Assembly (NCBI GenBank): GCA_946617655.1
Contig: CAMOKL010000011.1
Location: 1 to 42,774, forward strand
Reading direction: 5' to 3'
DNA: 42,774 nucleotides
Origin: Anaeroplasma sp902783745
GTDB lineage: Bacteria > Bacillota_I > Bacilli_A > Acholeplasmatales > Anaeroplasmataceae
This document shows, in pieces, positions 24,223 to 32,838 of this stretch (positions are counted from its first letter, which is position 1; every line of letters begins with the position of its first letter). A program made the position numbers and the translations under genes. The notes below the pieces were generated by a model that saw only the letters and a list, made by a program, of their open reading frames with translations, did not search any database and was not told the origin of the DNA.

Positions 24223-26289
24223 ATGGCAAGAGAATATAGCTTAGAAAAAACACGTAATATCGGTATCATGGCTCACATCGATGCTGGTAAGACAACAACA
24301 ACTGAACGTATCTTATTCTTAACTAAGAAGATTCATAAGATTGGTGAAACACATGATGGTGCTTCAACAATGGACTGGATGGCTCAGGAACAAGAAAGAG
24401 GTATCACAATCACTTCAGCAGCAACAACAGCTGTATGGAATGGTTATAGAGTAAATATCATCGATACTCCAGGTCACGTTGACTTCACAGTAGAAGTTGA
24501 ACGTTCTCTACGTGTATTAGATGGTGCAGTTACTGTACTTGATGGTCAAGCTGGTGTTGAACCACAGACTGAAACAGTATGGAGACAAGCAACTGAATAC
24601 AACGTTCCACGTATTGTATTCGTAAACAAGATGGATAAGGTTGGTGCTGATTTCGAATATTCAGTAAACACTATCTATGATAGATTAGGCGCAACTGCAG
24701 CTGCAGTTCAATGGCCAATCGGTGCAGAAAATGATTTCAAGGGTCATGTAGACCTTATTGAAATGAAGGCTTACATCTTCGATGGTAGCGATGAAGAAAA
24801 GGCAGTAGTTACAGATATTCCTGCTGATTTAGTTGATATCGCTAAAGAAAAGAGAGAATTATTAATCGATACATTATCTCAATTCGATGATGATTTAGCT
24901 ATGAAGTATCTTGAAGGCGAAGAAATTTCTATTGATGAAATCAAGGCTGTTATCCGTAAGGCTACACTTGAAGTTAAGTTCTTCCCAGTATTATGTGGAT
25001 CAGCTTTCAAGAACATTGGTGTATCAAGAGTTCTAGACTATGTAATTGACTTCTTACCAGCTCCAACTGATGTTGAAGCTATTAAGGCTCAAGATTCAAA
25101 TGGTAATCCAGTTGAAGTTAAATCTGATGATACAAAGCCATTTGCTGCATTAGCATTTAAGGTAGCAACTGACCCATTCGTTGGACGTTTAACTTATTTC
25201 AGAGTTTACCAAGGTCATATTACATCTGGTTCTTATATTAAGAATACAACAAAGAATGTAAAGGAAAGATTAGGACGTATCATGCAGATGCATGCTAATC
25301 ACCGTGAAGAAATTACTGATGTTTATTCTGGAGATATTGCAGCAGCAATCGGTTTCAAGAATACAACAACAGGAGATACAATCGCTGATGAAAAGTTCGA
25401 TGTTATCCTTGAAAAGATGACATTCCCTGAACCAGTTATTTCTGTAGCAGTTGAACCTAAGACTAAGGCTGACGTTGATAAGATGAACAATGCCTTAACT
25501 AAGTTAGCTGAAGAAGACCCTACATTCCGTAGATATACAGACCAAGAAACTGGTGAAACAATTATTTCTGGTATGGGTGAATTACACCTTGATATCATTG
25601 TTGACCGTATGAGAAGAGAATTCAATGTTGAATGTAACGTTGGTGCTCCTCAAGTTTCTTACCGTGAAACAATCACTCAAGTTGGTGAATGTGAAGGTAA
25701 GTTCGTTCGTCAGTCAGGTGGACATGGTCAATATGGTCACGTTTGGGTACGTTTCGCACCTAACCCAGAAAAGGGCTACGAATTCGTTGATTCAGTAGTT
25801 GGTGGTACAGTTCCTCGTGAATTCATTCCATCAGTAGATAAGGGATTACAAGCTGCATTATTAAATGGTGTATTAGCTGGTTATCCTATGATCGACATCA
25901 AGGCAGAATTATATGATGGTTCTTACCATGATGTAGACTCAAGTGATGCAGCATTCCAAGTTGCAGCATCATTCGCTGTAAAGGCAATGAAGGATAAGTG
26001 TAAGCCAGTTATCCTTGAACCTATTATGGAAGTTGACGTTACAGCTCCAGAAGAATATGTTGGTAACATTATCGGAGATTTAACTTCTCGTCGTGGTCGT
26101 CTTGATTCACAAGAGAAGAGAGGTAATGGTATGAAGGTTCGTGCTTACGTACCACTTGCTGAAATGTTCGGTTATGCAACAGCATTACGTTCAAACACTC
26201 AAGGACGTGGAAACTTCGTTATGCAAATGCATCATTATGAAGCATGTCCAAAGAATGTTATGGAAGAAATTATTAAGAAGAGAGCTTAA
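24223..26289 (+). CDS. fusA: Elongation factor G
   Basis: This translocation GTPase of 688 residues shows all G motifs: AHIDAGKTTTTERI (G1), the switch region with RGITITSAATT, DTPGHVDFT (G3) and NKMDK (G4). The domain IV tip segment SGGHGQYGHVWVRF and C-terminal MFGYATALRSNTQGRGNFV are present. Length is normal for a bacterial EF-G. It starts 22 bases after rpsG with a GGAGAAG site and has C-ending codons and CGT arginine, as in highly expressed genes, unlike the NRPS region. Confidence 0.98.
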   Translation: MAREYSLEKTRNIGIMAHIDAGKTTTTERILFLTKKIHKIGETHDGASTMDWMAQEQERGITITSAATTAVWNGYRVNIIDTPGHVDFTVEVERSLRVLDGAVTVLDGQAGVEPQTETVWRQATEYNVPRIVFVNKMDKVGADFEYSVNTIYDRLGATAAAVQWPIGAENDFKGHVDLIEMKAYIFDGSDEEKAVVTDIPADLVDIAKEKRELLIDTLSQFDDDLAMKYLEGEEISIDEIKAVIRKATLEVKFFPVLCGSAFKNIGVSRVLDYVIDFLPAPTDVEAIKAQDSNGNPVEVKSDDTKPFAALAFKVATDPFVGRLTYFRVYQGHITSGSYIKNTTKNVKERLGRIMQMHANHREEITDVYSGDIAAAIGFKNTTTGDTIADEKFDVILEKMTFPEPVISVAVEPKTKADVDKMNNALTKLAEEDPTFRRYTDQETGETIISGMGELHLDIIVDRMRREFNVECNVGAPQVSYRETITQVGECEGKFVRQSGGHGQYGHVWVRFAPNPEKGYEFVDSVVGGTVPREFIPSVDKGLQAALLNGVLAGYPMIDIKAELYDGSYHDVDSSDAAFQVAASFAVKAMKDKCKPVILEPIMEVDVTAPEEYVGNIIGDLTSRRGRLDSQEKRGNGMKVRAYVPLAEMFGYATALRSNTQGRGNFVMQMHHYEACPKNVMEEIIKKRA

Positions 26290-26325
26290 TCTCATCTTAA
26301 ATTAAAAAAATATTAATCTATCGCG

Positions 26326-26384
26326 AAGTATTTTAGGCATTAAAATAATTATTGCTTGAAATACTTTGTATTATAGAGTAAAAT
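26326..26384 (+). promoter_or_regulatory. tuf promoter overlapping a 14-bp inverted repeat
   Basis: TTGAAA (26356-26361), a 17-bp spacer and TAAAAT (26379-26384) make a promoter 69 bases upstream of tuf. The -35 lies inside the right arm of an imperfect palindrome: AAGTATTTTAGGCA (26326-26339) pairs with TGCTTGAAATACTT (26353-26366), two G-U pairs, 13-base loop. There is no good T-run, so it is a weak terminator for fusA or an operator. Confidence 0.6.
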
Positions 26385-26452
26385 ATTAATCGGTAAAATT
26401 TTAAAAAAATTTATTAAAAATAAAAGAAAAACATTAAAGGAGATATTTTAAA

Positions 26453-27637
26453 ATGGCAAAGGAAAAATTTAACCGTTCTAAACCACATGTTAACATTGGT
26501 ACAATTGGCCACGTTGACCATGGTAAGACAACTTTAACAGCTGCAATCACTAATTATTTAGCTAAGCAAGGTTTAGCTCAAGCTAAGGATTACAACCAGA
26601 TTGATGCTGCACCAGAAGAAAGAGAAAGAGGTATTACAATTAATACTGCTCACGTTGAATACGAAACTGCAAAGAGACACTATGCACACGTAGACTGCCC
26701 AGGTCATGCCGACTATGTTAAGAACATGATTACTGGTGCTGCTCAGATGGATGGTGGTATCTTAGTTATCGCTGCAACTGATGGTCCTATGGCACAAACT
26801 CGTGAACACATCTTACTTGCTCGTCAAGTTGGTGTTCCTGCAATCGTTGTATTCTTAAATAAGTGCGATATGGTTGATGATGATGAATTAATCGACTTAG
26901 TTGAAATGGAAACTCGTGAATTATTATCAGAATATGGTTTCCCTGGAGATGATATTCCAGTTATCCGTGGTTCTGCATTAGGTGCATTAAACGGAGATCC
27001 AAAGTGGGAAGCTAAGATTCAGGAATTAATGGATACAGTTGACTCTTATATCCCAACTCCTGAAAGAGATAATTCTAAGCCTTTCTTAATGCCAGTAGAA
27101 GATGTATTCACAATTTCTGGTCGTGGTACAGTTGCTACAGGACGTGTTGAAAGAGGTCAAATTAAGGTTGGCGATGCTGTTGAAATCGTTGGTATTAAGG
27201 ATACTCAGACTTCAGTTGTTACTGGTCTTGAAATGTTCAGAAAGACTCTTGATTTCGCAGAAGCTGGTGATAACATTGGTGCATTATTAAGAGGTATCAA
27301 CCGTGATCAAATCGAAAGAGGTCAAGTTCTTGCTAAGCCAGGTTCAGTTACACCTCACTTCAAGTTTACTGCACAAGTATACGTATTAACAAAGGACGAA
27401 GGAGGCCGTCATACAGCATTCTTCTCTAACTATCGTCCTCAATTCTATTTCCGTACAACAGACGTTACTGGTATCATTACTTTACCAGAAGGTACAGAAA
27501 TGGTAATGCCTGGTGATAATACAACTATGACAGTTGAATTAATTCACCACATCGCTATGGAAAAGGGTACTAAGTTCTCAATCCGTGAAGGTGGTAGAAC
27601 AGTTGGTGCTGGTTCTGTAGTTGAAATTCTTGAATAA
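26453..27637 (+). CDS. tuf: Elongation factor Tu
   Basis: This GTPase delivers aminoacyl-tRNA to the ribosome. The 394-residue protein has GHVDHGKTTL (G1), RGITINTAHVEYET (G2/effector), DCPGHADYVKNM (G3), NKCDMVDD (G4) and the domain 2/3 segments TGRVERGQIKVGD and GGRHTAFFSNYRPQFYFRT. It lies downstream of fusA with an intervening promoter, so it can be read both within the str operon and alone. Codon use is that of a highly expressed gene. Confidence 0.99.
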   Translation: MAKEKFNRSKPHVNIGTIGHVDHGKTTLTAAITNYLAKQGLAQAKDYNQIDAAPEERERGITINTAHVEYETAKRHYAHVDCPGHADYVKNMITGAAQMDGGILVIAATDGPMAQTREHILLARQVGVPAIVVFLNKCDMVDDDELIDLVEMETRELLSEYGFPGDDIPVIRGSALGALNGDPKWEAKIQELMDTVDSYIPTPERDNSKPFLMPVEDVFTISGRGTVATGRVERGQIKVGDAVEIVGIKDTQTSVVTGLEMFRKTLDFAEAGDNIGALLRGINRDQIERGQVLAKPGSVTPHFKFTAQVYVLTKDEGGRHTAFFSNYRPQFYFRTTDVTGIITLPEGTEMVMPGDNTTMTVELIHHIAMEKGTKFSIREGGRTVGAGSVVEILE

Positions 27638-27647
27638 TTAAACTAAT

Positions 27648-27677
27648 AAAAGGTATCTGCAAAACAGATACCTTTTT
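27648..27677 (+). terminator. Terminator of tuf
   Basis: AAAAGGTATCTG (27648-27659) pairs perfectly with CAGATACCTTTT, loop CAAAA, followed by a T-run. It ends the str operon. Confidence 0.92.
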
Positions 27678-27692
27678 GTTAAAAGAAATTAT

Positions 27693-28136
27693 ATGAATCA
27701 AAGATATGTATTTGAACATAATATTCTTCAAAATTTATATAAAAATGATCCAGTTAAAGTAATTAATAAGTGTTTAACTAAAAAAGAAGATTATGTTTTT
27801 GAATTATTAAAGAGTGTATATGAGAAAAACAATGAAATTTGTCCATATACTCTTTTAGATTTAAACATTAATGTAGTTACTAAGAATGGATTTGAATTTA
27901 TAGAAATTATGATGCCAGAAGAAGGAATAGAACCTGGTAATTGTAGAAAGATTATTCTATGTTATTCATTCTATTTAAGCTTATTCCAGTATTATACATT
28001 AGAAGAAGCTTATAACCCAAAATACGGTTATTATAATGTACTTGCTGCATGGATAGAAGATGCACATATCTCTTTTGGAGATGTAGATTTAAAAGACGAT
28101 ATTATAGAAAAAATTTTAACAACAGTTGAAATGTAA
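27693..28136 (+). CDS. Hypothetical small soluble protein
   Basis: The 147-residue protein starts MNQRYVFEHNILQNLYKND and has no signal peptide or transmembrane helix. It is acidic and Tyr-rich, with predicted mixed helices and a central strand-rich stretch (GFEFIEIMMPEEGIEPG). I do not recognise a family. The gene begins 15 bases after the tuf terminator with only a weak ribosome binding site (AAAAG) and no clear promoter, so low expression by read-through is possible. A terminator follows its TAA. Codon use is like that of the ordinary genes around it, and the frame is clean, so I take it as real. Confidence 0.65.
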   Translation: MNQRYVFEHNILQNLYKNDPVKVINKCLTKKEDYVFELLKSVYEKNNEICPYTLLDLNINVVTKNGFEFIEIMMPEEGIEPGNCRKIILCYSFYLSLFQYYTLEEAYNPKYGYYNVLAAWIEDAHISFGDVDLKDDIIEKILTTVEM

Positions 28137-28161
28137 GATGCCTAAATAAGGCATCTTTTTT
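28136..28161 (+). terminator. Terminator of the small hypothetical gene
   Basis: AGATGCC and GGCATCT form a 7-bp stem with loop TAAATAA, followed by TTTTTT. It begins at the stop codon of the gene. Confidence 0.85.
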
Positions 28162-28162
28162 C

Positions 28163-28190
28163 TGCAAAAAAAGCCTCATTAAGAGGCTTT
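28163..28190 (-). terminator. Terminator of mscL
   Basis: On the minus strand AAAGCCTC and GAGGCTTT form an 8-bp stem with a 5-base loop, followed by a run of T, two bases after the mscL stop. Confidence 0.85.
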
Positions 28191-28192
28191 AA

Positions 28193-28852
28193 TTATTTAG
28201 TTGCTGCATTTTTTGCTTTCAATTCATCTCTTATTTCTTCTAATAAAGCAAGAGTAGGATCAACTTTTGGCTTACCAGCTTCTTCAGCTTCTTTAGCTTT
28301 CTTTGCTTCTAATTCAGCAGCTTCTTCAGGATGAGCTTCAGCCCATTTCTTATATTTTTCTTGTTCAACCTTTTCTTTTAATTCAGCACGCTTCTTAGCT
28401 GATGCCATTGCAATCTTAACAATAACGAATAATGTAAATGCGATGATTAAGAATGAAATAACAGCATTGATGAATGCACCCCAGTCGATTACAGCACTCA
28501 TATTATAAGTATATGTAGTACCATGTAGAGTATATAAACCCTTTAAACCTTGAACAGGGTTAGCATCTAGTGGGAACTTTTCTTGGTAGATTGCAGCCAT
28601 TGCATTTAAGTCAGCAGCAGCAAATGATTGACCAATACCATCAATTCCCTTTTGTGCATCATTAACAGCAGGTAATACAGTGATTAAACCTTTTAATCCT
28701 CCTGGAACTGCCCATGTACAAACACTTAATAAAATATTTACCAATGCAGTAACGATTGCACTGAATGCACCACCGATAACAACACCGACAGCCATATCAA
28801 GAACATTACCACGAGAGATAAATTCCTTGAATTCTTTAAAGAATTTCTTCAT
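28193..28852 (-). CDS. mscL: Large-conductance mechanosensitive channel, enlarged form
   Basis: The N-terminus MKKFFKEFKEFISRGNVLDM followed by AVGVVIGGAFSAIV is the classical MscL amphipathic helix and first transmembrane helix, and WGAFINAVISFLIIAFTLFV is the second. The protein opens as a pentameric pore under membrane tension. It is 219 residues, against about 130-150 for most MscL: the loop between the helices is about 80 residues, and the cytoplasmic tail is a long Glu/Lys/Ala-rich, probably coiled-coil helix ending in a segment TLALLEEIRDELK that matches the normal C-terminal bundle. The start at 28852 is chosen for AAGGAGG upstream; an ATG 45 bases earlier has no site. Confidence 0.9.
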   Translation of the reverse strand: MKKFFKEFKEFISRGNVLDMAVGVVIGGAFSAIVTALVNILLSVCTWAVPGGLKGLITVLPAVNDAQKGIDGIGQSFAAADLNAMAAIYQEKFPLDANPVQGLKGLYTLHGTTYTYNMSAVIDWGAFINAVISFLIIAFTLFVIVKIAMASAKKRAELKEKVEQEKYKKWAEAHPEEAAELEAKKAKEAEEAGKPKVDPTLALLEEIRDELKAKNAATK

Positions 28853-28934
28853 TTTAATATTTTCCTCCTTATTGATTATACATATAGTATAATACAAACT
28901 TATTCAATTTTCTATACTATTTTCGTAATTAAAT

Positions 28935-28960
28935 AATAAAGAAGTACCAAAAAGTACTTC
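28935..28960 (-). terminator. Terminator of the six-helix membrane protein gene
   Basis: On the minus strand GAAGTAC pairs with GTACTTC around a short loop, followed by TTTATTATTT, nine bases after the stop codon. Confidence 0.65.
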
Positions 28961-28968
28961 CCTAATAA

Positions 28969-29658
28969 CTATTCATTGCTTTCTTGATGATTATTAGCTT
29001 CATCTTGTGAAAGAACAACATTATCTTCCTTAACAGATTCATGCTTTTGAATAACAACAACTGTAGGTAGAGTAACAAATGTTCTTAATACTAATAATAC
29101 AGCATATAAAACAACAATAATGCCGAAGATAATTAATTGTGCATTCTTTGCAATAATAGGATCATTACCAATTGATAAGCATCCTAATACAATTGATACA
29201 ATTGCAACAATTGCTTCAACGCAAATTGCAGGAATTGTAGTCTTAACACTCTTCTTAACAATGCTAAATACTAATAAGAAAATGGCATCACATGCGATTA
29301 CAGCACCAACTACAATTAAAACATAAGGTACGAAATCTATGAATAACCAGATTAGGTTTGCAGCAGTATACTTATTTACGCAGAAGAAGATACCAGCAGC
29401 TAATGTAATACCAGCACCAATACCAGTAGTTGCAAGAGATGTTTCATTCTTAGTTAATACAACTGCAACAATTCCTAAAATAAGGGCTATTGCAGCAATG
29501 ATGATAAATACAACACCTAAAGTAATTGAAATACCTTCATATGCGCTTGCAGAAGTTTCACTTCCAGCAGCGGCACCAGCAACGATACATAAAATACCAA
29601 TTACAAGAACTACAGCGGCAGTAATCCATTTACTTATTGACTTTTTTACTAACTCCAT
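28969..29658 (-). CDS. Integral membrane protein, about six helices, unknown function
   Basis: The 229-residue protein has hydrophobic segments at about residues 12-32, 46-68, 76-94, 104-135, 143-162 and 173-193, and a hydrophilic acidic tail of about 35 residues rich in Gln, Asn and Glu. The start is preceded by AAAGGAG. I recognise no transporter or enzyme motif. It is followed on the same strand by mscL, but a terminator lies between, so the two are probably separate units. Confidence 0.7.
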   Translation of the reverse strand: MELVKKSISKWITAAVVLVIGILCIVAGAAAGSETSASAYEGISITLGVVFIIIAAIALILGIVAVVLTKNETSLATTGIGAGITLAAGIFFCVNKYTAANLIWLFIDFVPYVLIVVGAVIACDAIFLLVFSIVKKSVKTTIPAICVEAIVAIVSIVLGCLSIGNDPIIAKNAQLIIFGIIVVLYAVLLVLRTFVTLPTVVVIQKHESVKEDNVVLSQDEANNHQESNE

Positions 29659-29833
29659 TATTTCTCCTTTCTAAGTCTTTTAAAAAAGACTTTTATACAA
29701 CATCGATTATATAATATTTTATGGTTAACAATCAATGTAGTTTTGTAAAATACAATTATGAATTGTTTGAATAAAAATAAATATAACTAGCTTTTGTTAT
29801 AAAAGAATATATACTTTTTAAGCACTTGAAATA

Positions 29834-29862
29834 TTGAATAAATCTATTACATATAATATAAT
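29834..29862 (+). promoter_or_regulatory. Promoter of tatD
   Basis: TTGAAT (29834-29839), a 17-bp spacer and TATAAT (29857-29862) lie 27 bases before the start codon. Confidence 0.55.
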
Positions 29863-29888
29863 TTACTATATATTTTTAAGGTGATAAC

Positions 29889-30647
29889 ATGATAGATACA
29901 CATTCACATCTTTTTGAAGAAGATTTTGATATTGATAGAGATGATTGCGTAAAAAGATGCAAGGAATTTAATATTAATAAGGTTATAATAGTTGGATTCG
30001 ATTATTATACTAATAGAAAAGCCCAAGAAATGGCTAAAAAATACGATATATTTTATCCTACAGCTGGAATACATCCTGAGTATGCAAACAAGGATTATAA
30101 TGAAAAATTCAATGAATTAAAGGACTTTATTAAAAATAATAAAGTATATGCGATTGGAGAATGTGGACTTGATTATTATTGGAGTGTGGAATTTAAGGAA
30201 GAACAAAAGATTTTATTTGAAATGCAAATAAATCTTGCGATTGAAAATGACTTACCAATAATAATTCATTGTAGAGATGCAATTAAAGATACATATGATA
30301 TTCTATCTAAATATAAGGGTAGGATAAAAGGTGTAATGCATTGCTATTCTGGTTCTTTAGAAATGGCATATGAATTTATTAAGCTAGGTTTATATATTTC
30401 ACTTGGTGGACCTGTAACTTTTAAAAATGCTAAAGAACCAAAAAGAGTTTGTGAAAATATATCAATTGATAATTTATTAATTGAAACTGATTGTCCATTT
30501 CTTACACCAGTTCCATATAGAGGCAAAAGAAATGAATCATCATATGTTAGATTTGTATGTGATGAAATCGCAAAAATTAAAGGTATGACATCTAAAGAAG
30601 TAGAGGATATAACAGAGGCTAATGCTATAAAATTATTTAGAATCTAG
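29889..30647 (+). CDS. tatD: TatD family deoxyribonuclease
   Basis: This TIM-barrel metal-dependent hydrolase of 252 residues has all family landmarks: IDTHSHL (two His metal ligands), TAGIHPEY, AIGECGLDYYW (Glu ligand), IIHCRDA, MHCYSGS and LLIETDCPFLTPVPYRGKRN (catalytic Asp). TatD/YcfH proteins act as 3'-5' exonucleases or AP endonucleases in DNA repair and possibly in D-aminoacyl clearance. It has AAGGTGAT ahead of its ATG, a promoter just upstream, and is followed eight bases later by the cation transporter gene. Confidence 0.94.
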   Translation: MIDTHSHLFEEDFDIDRDDCVKRCKEFNINKVIIVGFDYYTNRKAQEMAKKYDIFYPTAGIHPEYANKDYNEKFNELKDFIKNNKVYAIGECGLDYYWSVEFKEEQKILFEMQINLAIENDLPIIIHCRDAIKDTYDILSKYKGRIKGVMHCYSGSLEMAYEFIKLGLYISLGGPVTFKNAKEPKRVCENISIDNLLIETDCPFLTPVPYRGKRNESSYVRFVCDEIAKIKGMTSKEVEDITEANAIKLFRI

Positions 30648-30655
30648 GTGCTTAT

Positions 30656-31864
30656 ATGATAAATTTATTAAGAAAATTATTCATAAAAGATTATAATAAT
30701 ATTTCAAATCCTACTGTAAGATTAGCTCATGGAAAAATGGCATCAATATTAGGTTTAATATCTAATGCATTTTTATTTTGTATTAAGCTTATAATTGGTA
30801 TTGTAACATTTAGTGTTTCTATAATATCTGATTCTATTAATAACTTATCTGATTTTGCAACATCTATAGTAACATTAATAGGATTTAAAATGGCTAATAA
30901 GCCTGCAGATAAAAAGCATCCTTATGGACACGAAAGAAGCGAATATATTGCTGGATTAATAGTTGCGCTTGTTATTATATTCGTTGGTGGTACTTTATTT
31001 TTAGAATCACTTAATAGAGTAATTAATTATAAAGAAGAGGATATTAATCAAACAATACTAATAATATCAATTGCAGTGCTTGTTTTAGCAATATTTATTA
31101 AGATGTGGCAGGCTTTTGCATATAAGACTATTTCTAAGCTTATTAAGTCAAGTGCCTTAGATGCTGCATCTAAAGATTCATTATTTGATTGTATATCTAC
31201 ATCTGCAGTATTAATTGGCACAGTAGTAATACTTTTAAGTAAATTAATTGGCTTTAGAATTCCTTTTTCAGTAGATGGTATTTTAGGTATTTTAGTATCT
31301 ATATTTATATTAATATCTGGTATTGTATTAGTAAGAGAAGAATCAGATCCATTACTTGGTGAAGCGTTAAGCAAAGGTGAATTTAAAGAATTAGTTTCTT
31401 ATATTGAATCATATGATATAGTATTAAGAACTCATGATTTAATAGTTCATAATTATGGACCTTCTGTTACATATGTAACTATACATGTAGAATTTGATGC
31501 GAAAAAGGATATATTTATAGTTCATGATGAAATAGATGAAATAGAAGAAAACGTAAAAAAGAAGTTTGGTTATAAATTAACTATACATATGGATCCTGTT
31601 GATTTAGGAGATATTGAAACAAATGAATTGATGAAAAATGTTTCTTGTTATTTAAAGGAATTAGATGAGAAAATAACACTACATGATTTTAGAATTAGAA
31701 GAAAAAAGAATGAAAATGTCTTATTGTTTGATGTATTAGTTCCTTATGGAATAAAATATAGTGAAGATGAGTTAAATAAGCTTATTTGTGATTATATTAA
31801 TTCCAATAGAGAAGATAAATACAATGTTAAAATAACATTTGATCACGAAATGTTTAAAGATTAA
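30656..31864 (+). CDS. Cation diffusion facilitator family transporter
   Basis: The protein exports divalent cations such as Zn, Mn or Fe in exchange for protons. The 402 residues contain SIISDSINNLSDFATSIVTL (metal site in TM2), the loop HPYGHERSEYIAGL (TM3) and DAASKDSLFDCISTSAVLIG (TM5). The cytoplasmic part is long: a first ZT_dimer-type domain (about 245-320, ending TIHMDPVD) and a second similar domain (about 325-402). Metal preference cannot be told. AGGTG precedes the ATG; the gene is probably co-transcribed with tatD. Confidence 0.92.
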   Translation: MINLLRKLFIKDYNNISNPTVRLAHGKMASILGLISNAFLFCIKLIIGIVTFSVSIISDSINNLSDFATSIVTLIGFKMANKPADKKHPYGHERSEYIAGLIVALVIIFVGGTLFLESLNRVINYKEEDINQTILIISIAVLVLAIFIKMWQAFAYKTISKLIKSSALDAASKDSLFDCISTSAVLIGTVVILLSKLIGFRIPFSVDGILGILVSIFILISGIVLVREESDPLLGEALSKGEFKELVSYIESYDIVLRTHDLIVHNYGPSVTYVTIHVEFDAKKDIFIVHDEIDEIEENVKKKFGYKLTIHMDPVDLGDIETNELMKNVSCYLKELDEKITLHDFRIRRKKNENVLLFDVLVPYGIKYSEDELNKLICDYINSNREDKYNVKITFDHEMFKD

Positions 31865-31868
31865 TTCA

Positions 31869-31897
31869 TTTACTTTTTATAATGATTGTGATACAAT
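31869..31897 (+). promoter_or_regulatory. Possible promoter of the lipoprotein gene
   Basis: TTTACT (31869-31874), a 17-bp spacer and TACAAT (31892-31897) lie 26 bases upstream of the start codon. Confidence 0.4.
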
Positions 31898-31923
31898 CAA
31901 GTTGTTTTTGGAGGATTAAATTA

Positions 31924-32370
31924 ATGAAGAAGAAATTATCAATAATTTTATCTATATTATCAATGGTATTTATTATGGTGACATTATCATCTTGTAAGAA
32001 GGATACATCATTACATTTAAGCGAGTCTAATTATTTAGAATATGTTGATAAAGGTATTAGCGAATACGAATCATATGATAAAAATTTAGATATTATATCA
32101 GGAAGTTATGTTGCAGTATTTGGTAATAGTGACTTAACTGATTCTATATATTATTGTGCAAATGCCAAAGTAACTGAAAAGGATTCAGAAACAGAAGTAG
32201 AGACTACTAAAGATTTAGTTATTTATTTTGTATATCATATTAATGCAAGACGTCCATATCCAGTAGAATTACAAACTGAAGGTGAATACAAGACTGCATA
32301 TTCAAATGCAGAAGAAGGCGTAAAAAAAGAAGGCGAAGGAAAAATCGCTGGAGTTATAGGAACATTTTAA
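31924..32370 (+). CDS. Small lipoprotein of unknown function
   Basis: The 148-residue precursor starts MKKKLSIILSILSMVFIMVT and reaches the lipobox LSSC, so it should be lipidated at Cys24 and anchored on the outer face of the membrane. The mature part is about 125 residues, acidic and Tyr/Glu-rich, ending in a Lys/Glu/Gly segment. I recognise no domain. TTGGAGG precedes the chosen ATG; an in-frame ATG 42 bases upstream would bury the signal peptide and has no site. A strong terminator follows. Confidence 0.85.
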   Translation: MKKKLSIILSILSMVFIMVTLSSCKKDTSLHLSESNYLEYVDKGISEYESYDKNLDIISGSYVAVFGNSDLTDSIYYCANAKVTEKDSETEVETTKDLVIYFVYHINARRPYPVELQTEGEYKTAYSNAEEGVKKEGEGKIAGVIGTF

Positions 32371-32374
32371 AAAT

Positions 32375-32400
32375 GTCAGTCGACTGAGACTGACTTTTTT
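32375..32400 (+). terminator. Terminator of the lipoprotein gene
   Basis: GTCAGTC and GACTGAC form a 7-bp stem with loop GACTGA, followed by TTTTTT. Confidence 0.88.
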
Positions 32401-32426
32401 AATGAAATTAATAGTTAATTTTACCC

Positions 32427-32455
32427 TTGAAATTGTTATATAGATATGATAAAAT
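32427..32455 (+). promoter_or_regulatory. Promoter of the rpsF operon
   Basis: TTGAAA (32427-32432), a 17-bp spacer and TAAAAT (32450-32455), 79 bases before rpsF. Confidence 0.7.
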
Positions 32456-32460
32456 AAAAA

Positions 32461-32533
32461 AGCATTTCTTAGGGAATGCCCTTGCTAAGAATAACTATGC
32501 TTAGCTTTAAAATCCAAAAGGAGGTCAATTAAT
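32461..32533 (+). promoter_or_regulatory. Structured 5' leader of rpsF
   Basis: Two hairpins lie between promoter and start: GCATTTC/GGAATGC (32462-32468 with 32473-32479) and GCTAAG/CTTAGC (32484-32489 with 32500-32505). In other bacteria an RNA at this place binds the S6:S18 complex to repress the operon. I cannot see the conserved motif clearly, so feedback regulation is only a possibility here. Confidence 0.35.
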
Positions 32534-32821
32534 ATGAAGAAATATGAGGTAATGTATATTCTACGTTCAACTTTAGATGCTGATGGAATCAAGGCTGAAG
32601 TTGAAAACACTAAGAACATCTTCACTTCTAAGGGTTCTAATGTATTAGAAACTAAAGAGTGGGGCTTAAGAGAATTAGCTTACGAAATTAAGGGTAACAA
32701 GAAGGGTTACTATGTTTGGATGTCTGTAGAAGCTTCTGTTGAAGCAGTTAACGAATTCAACCGTTTAGCTAATATTAGCGAAAACATTATTCGTTCAATT
32801 GTTGTTGTTGATGGCGAATAA
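32534..32821 (+). CDS. rpsF: 30S ribosomal protein bS6
   Basis: The 95-residue protein matches bS6: start MKKYEVMYILRSTLDADGIK, the segment EWGLRELAYEIKGNKKGYYVW and the strand NIIRSIVVVDGE. It pairs with bS18 on the platform of the small subunit. AAAGGAGG precedes the ATG. It is the first gene of the rpsF-ssb-rpsR operon. Confidence 0.97.
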   Translation: MKKYEVMYILRSTLDADGIKAEVENTKNIFTSKGSNVLETKEWGLRELAYEIKGNKKGYYVWMSVEASVEAVNEFNRLANISENIIRSIVVVDGE

Positions 32822-32838
32822 TTATAAGAGGTGATCTT

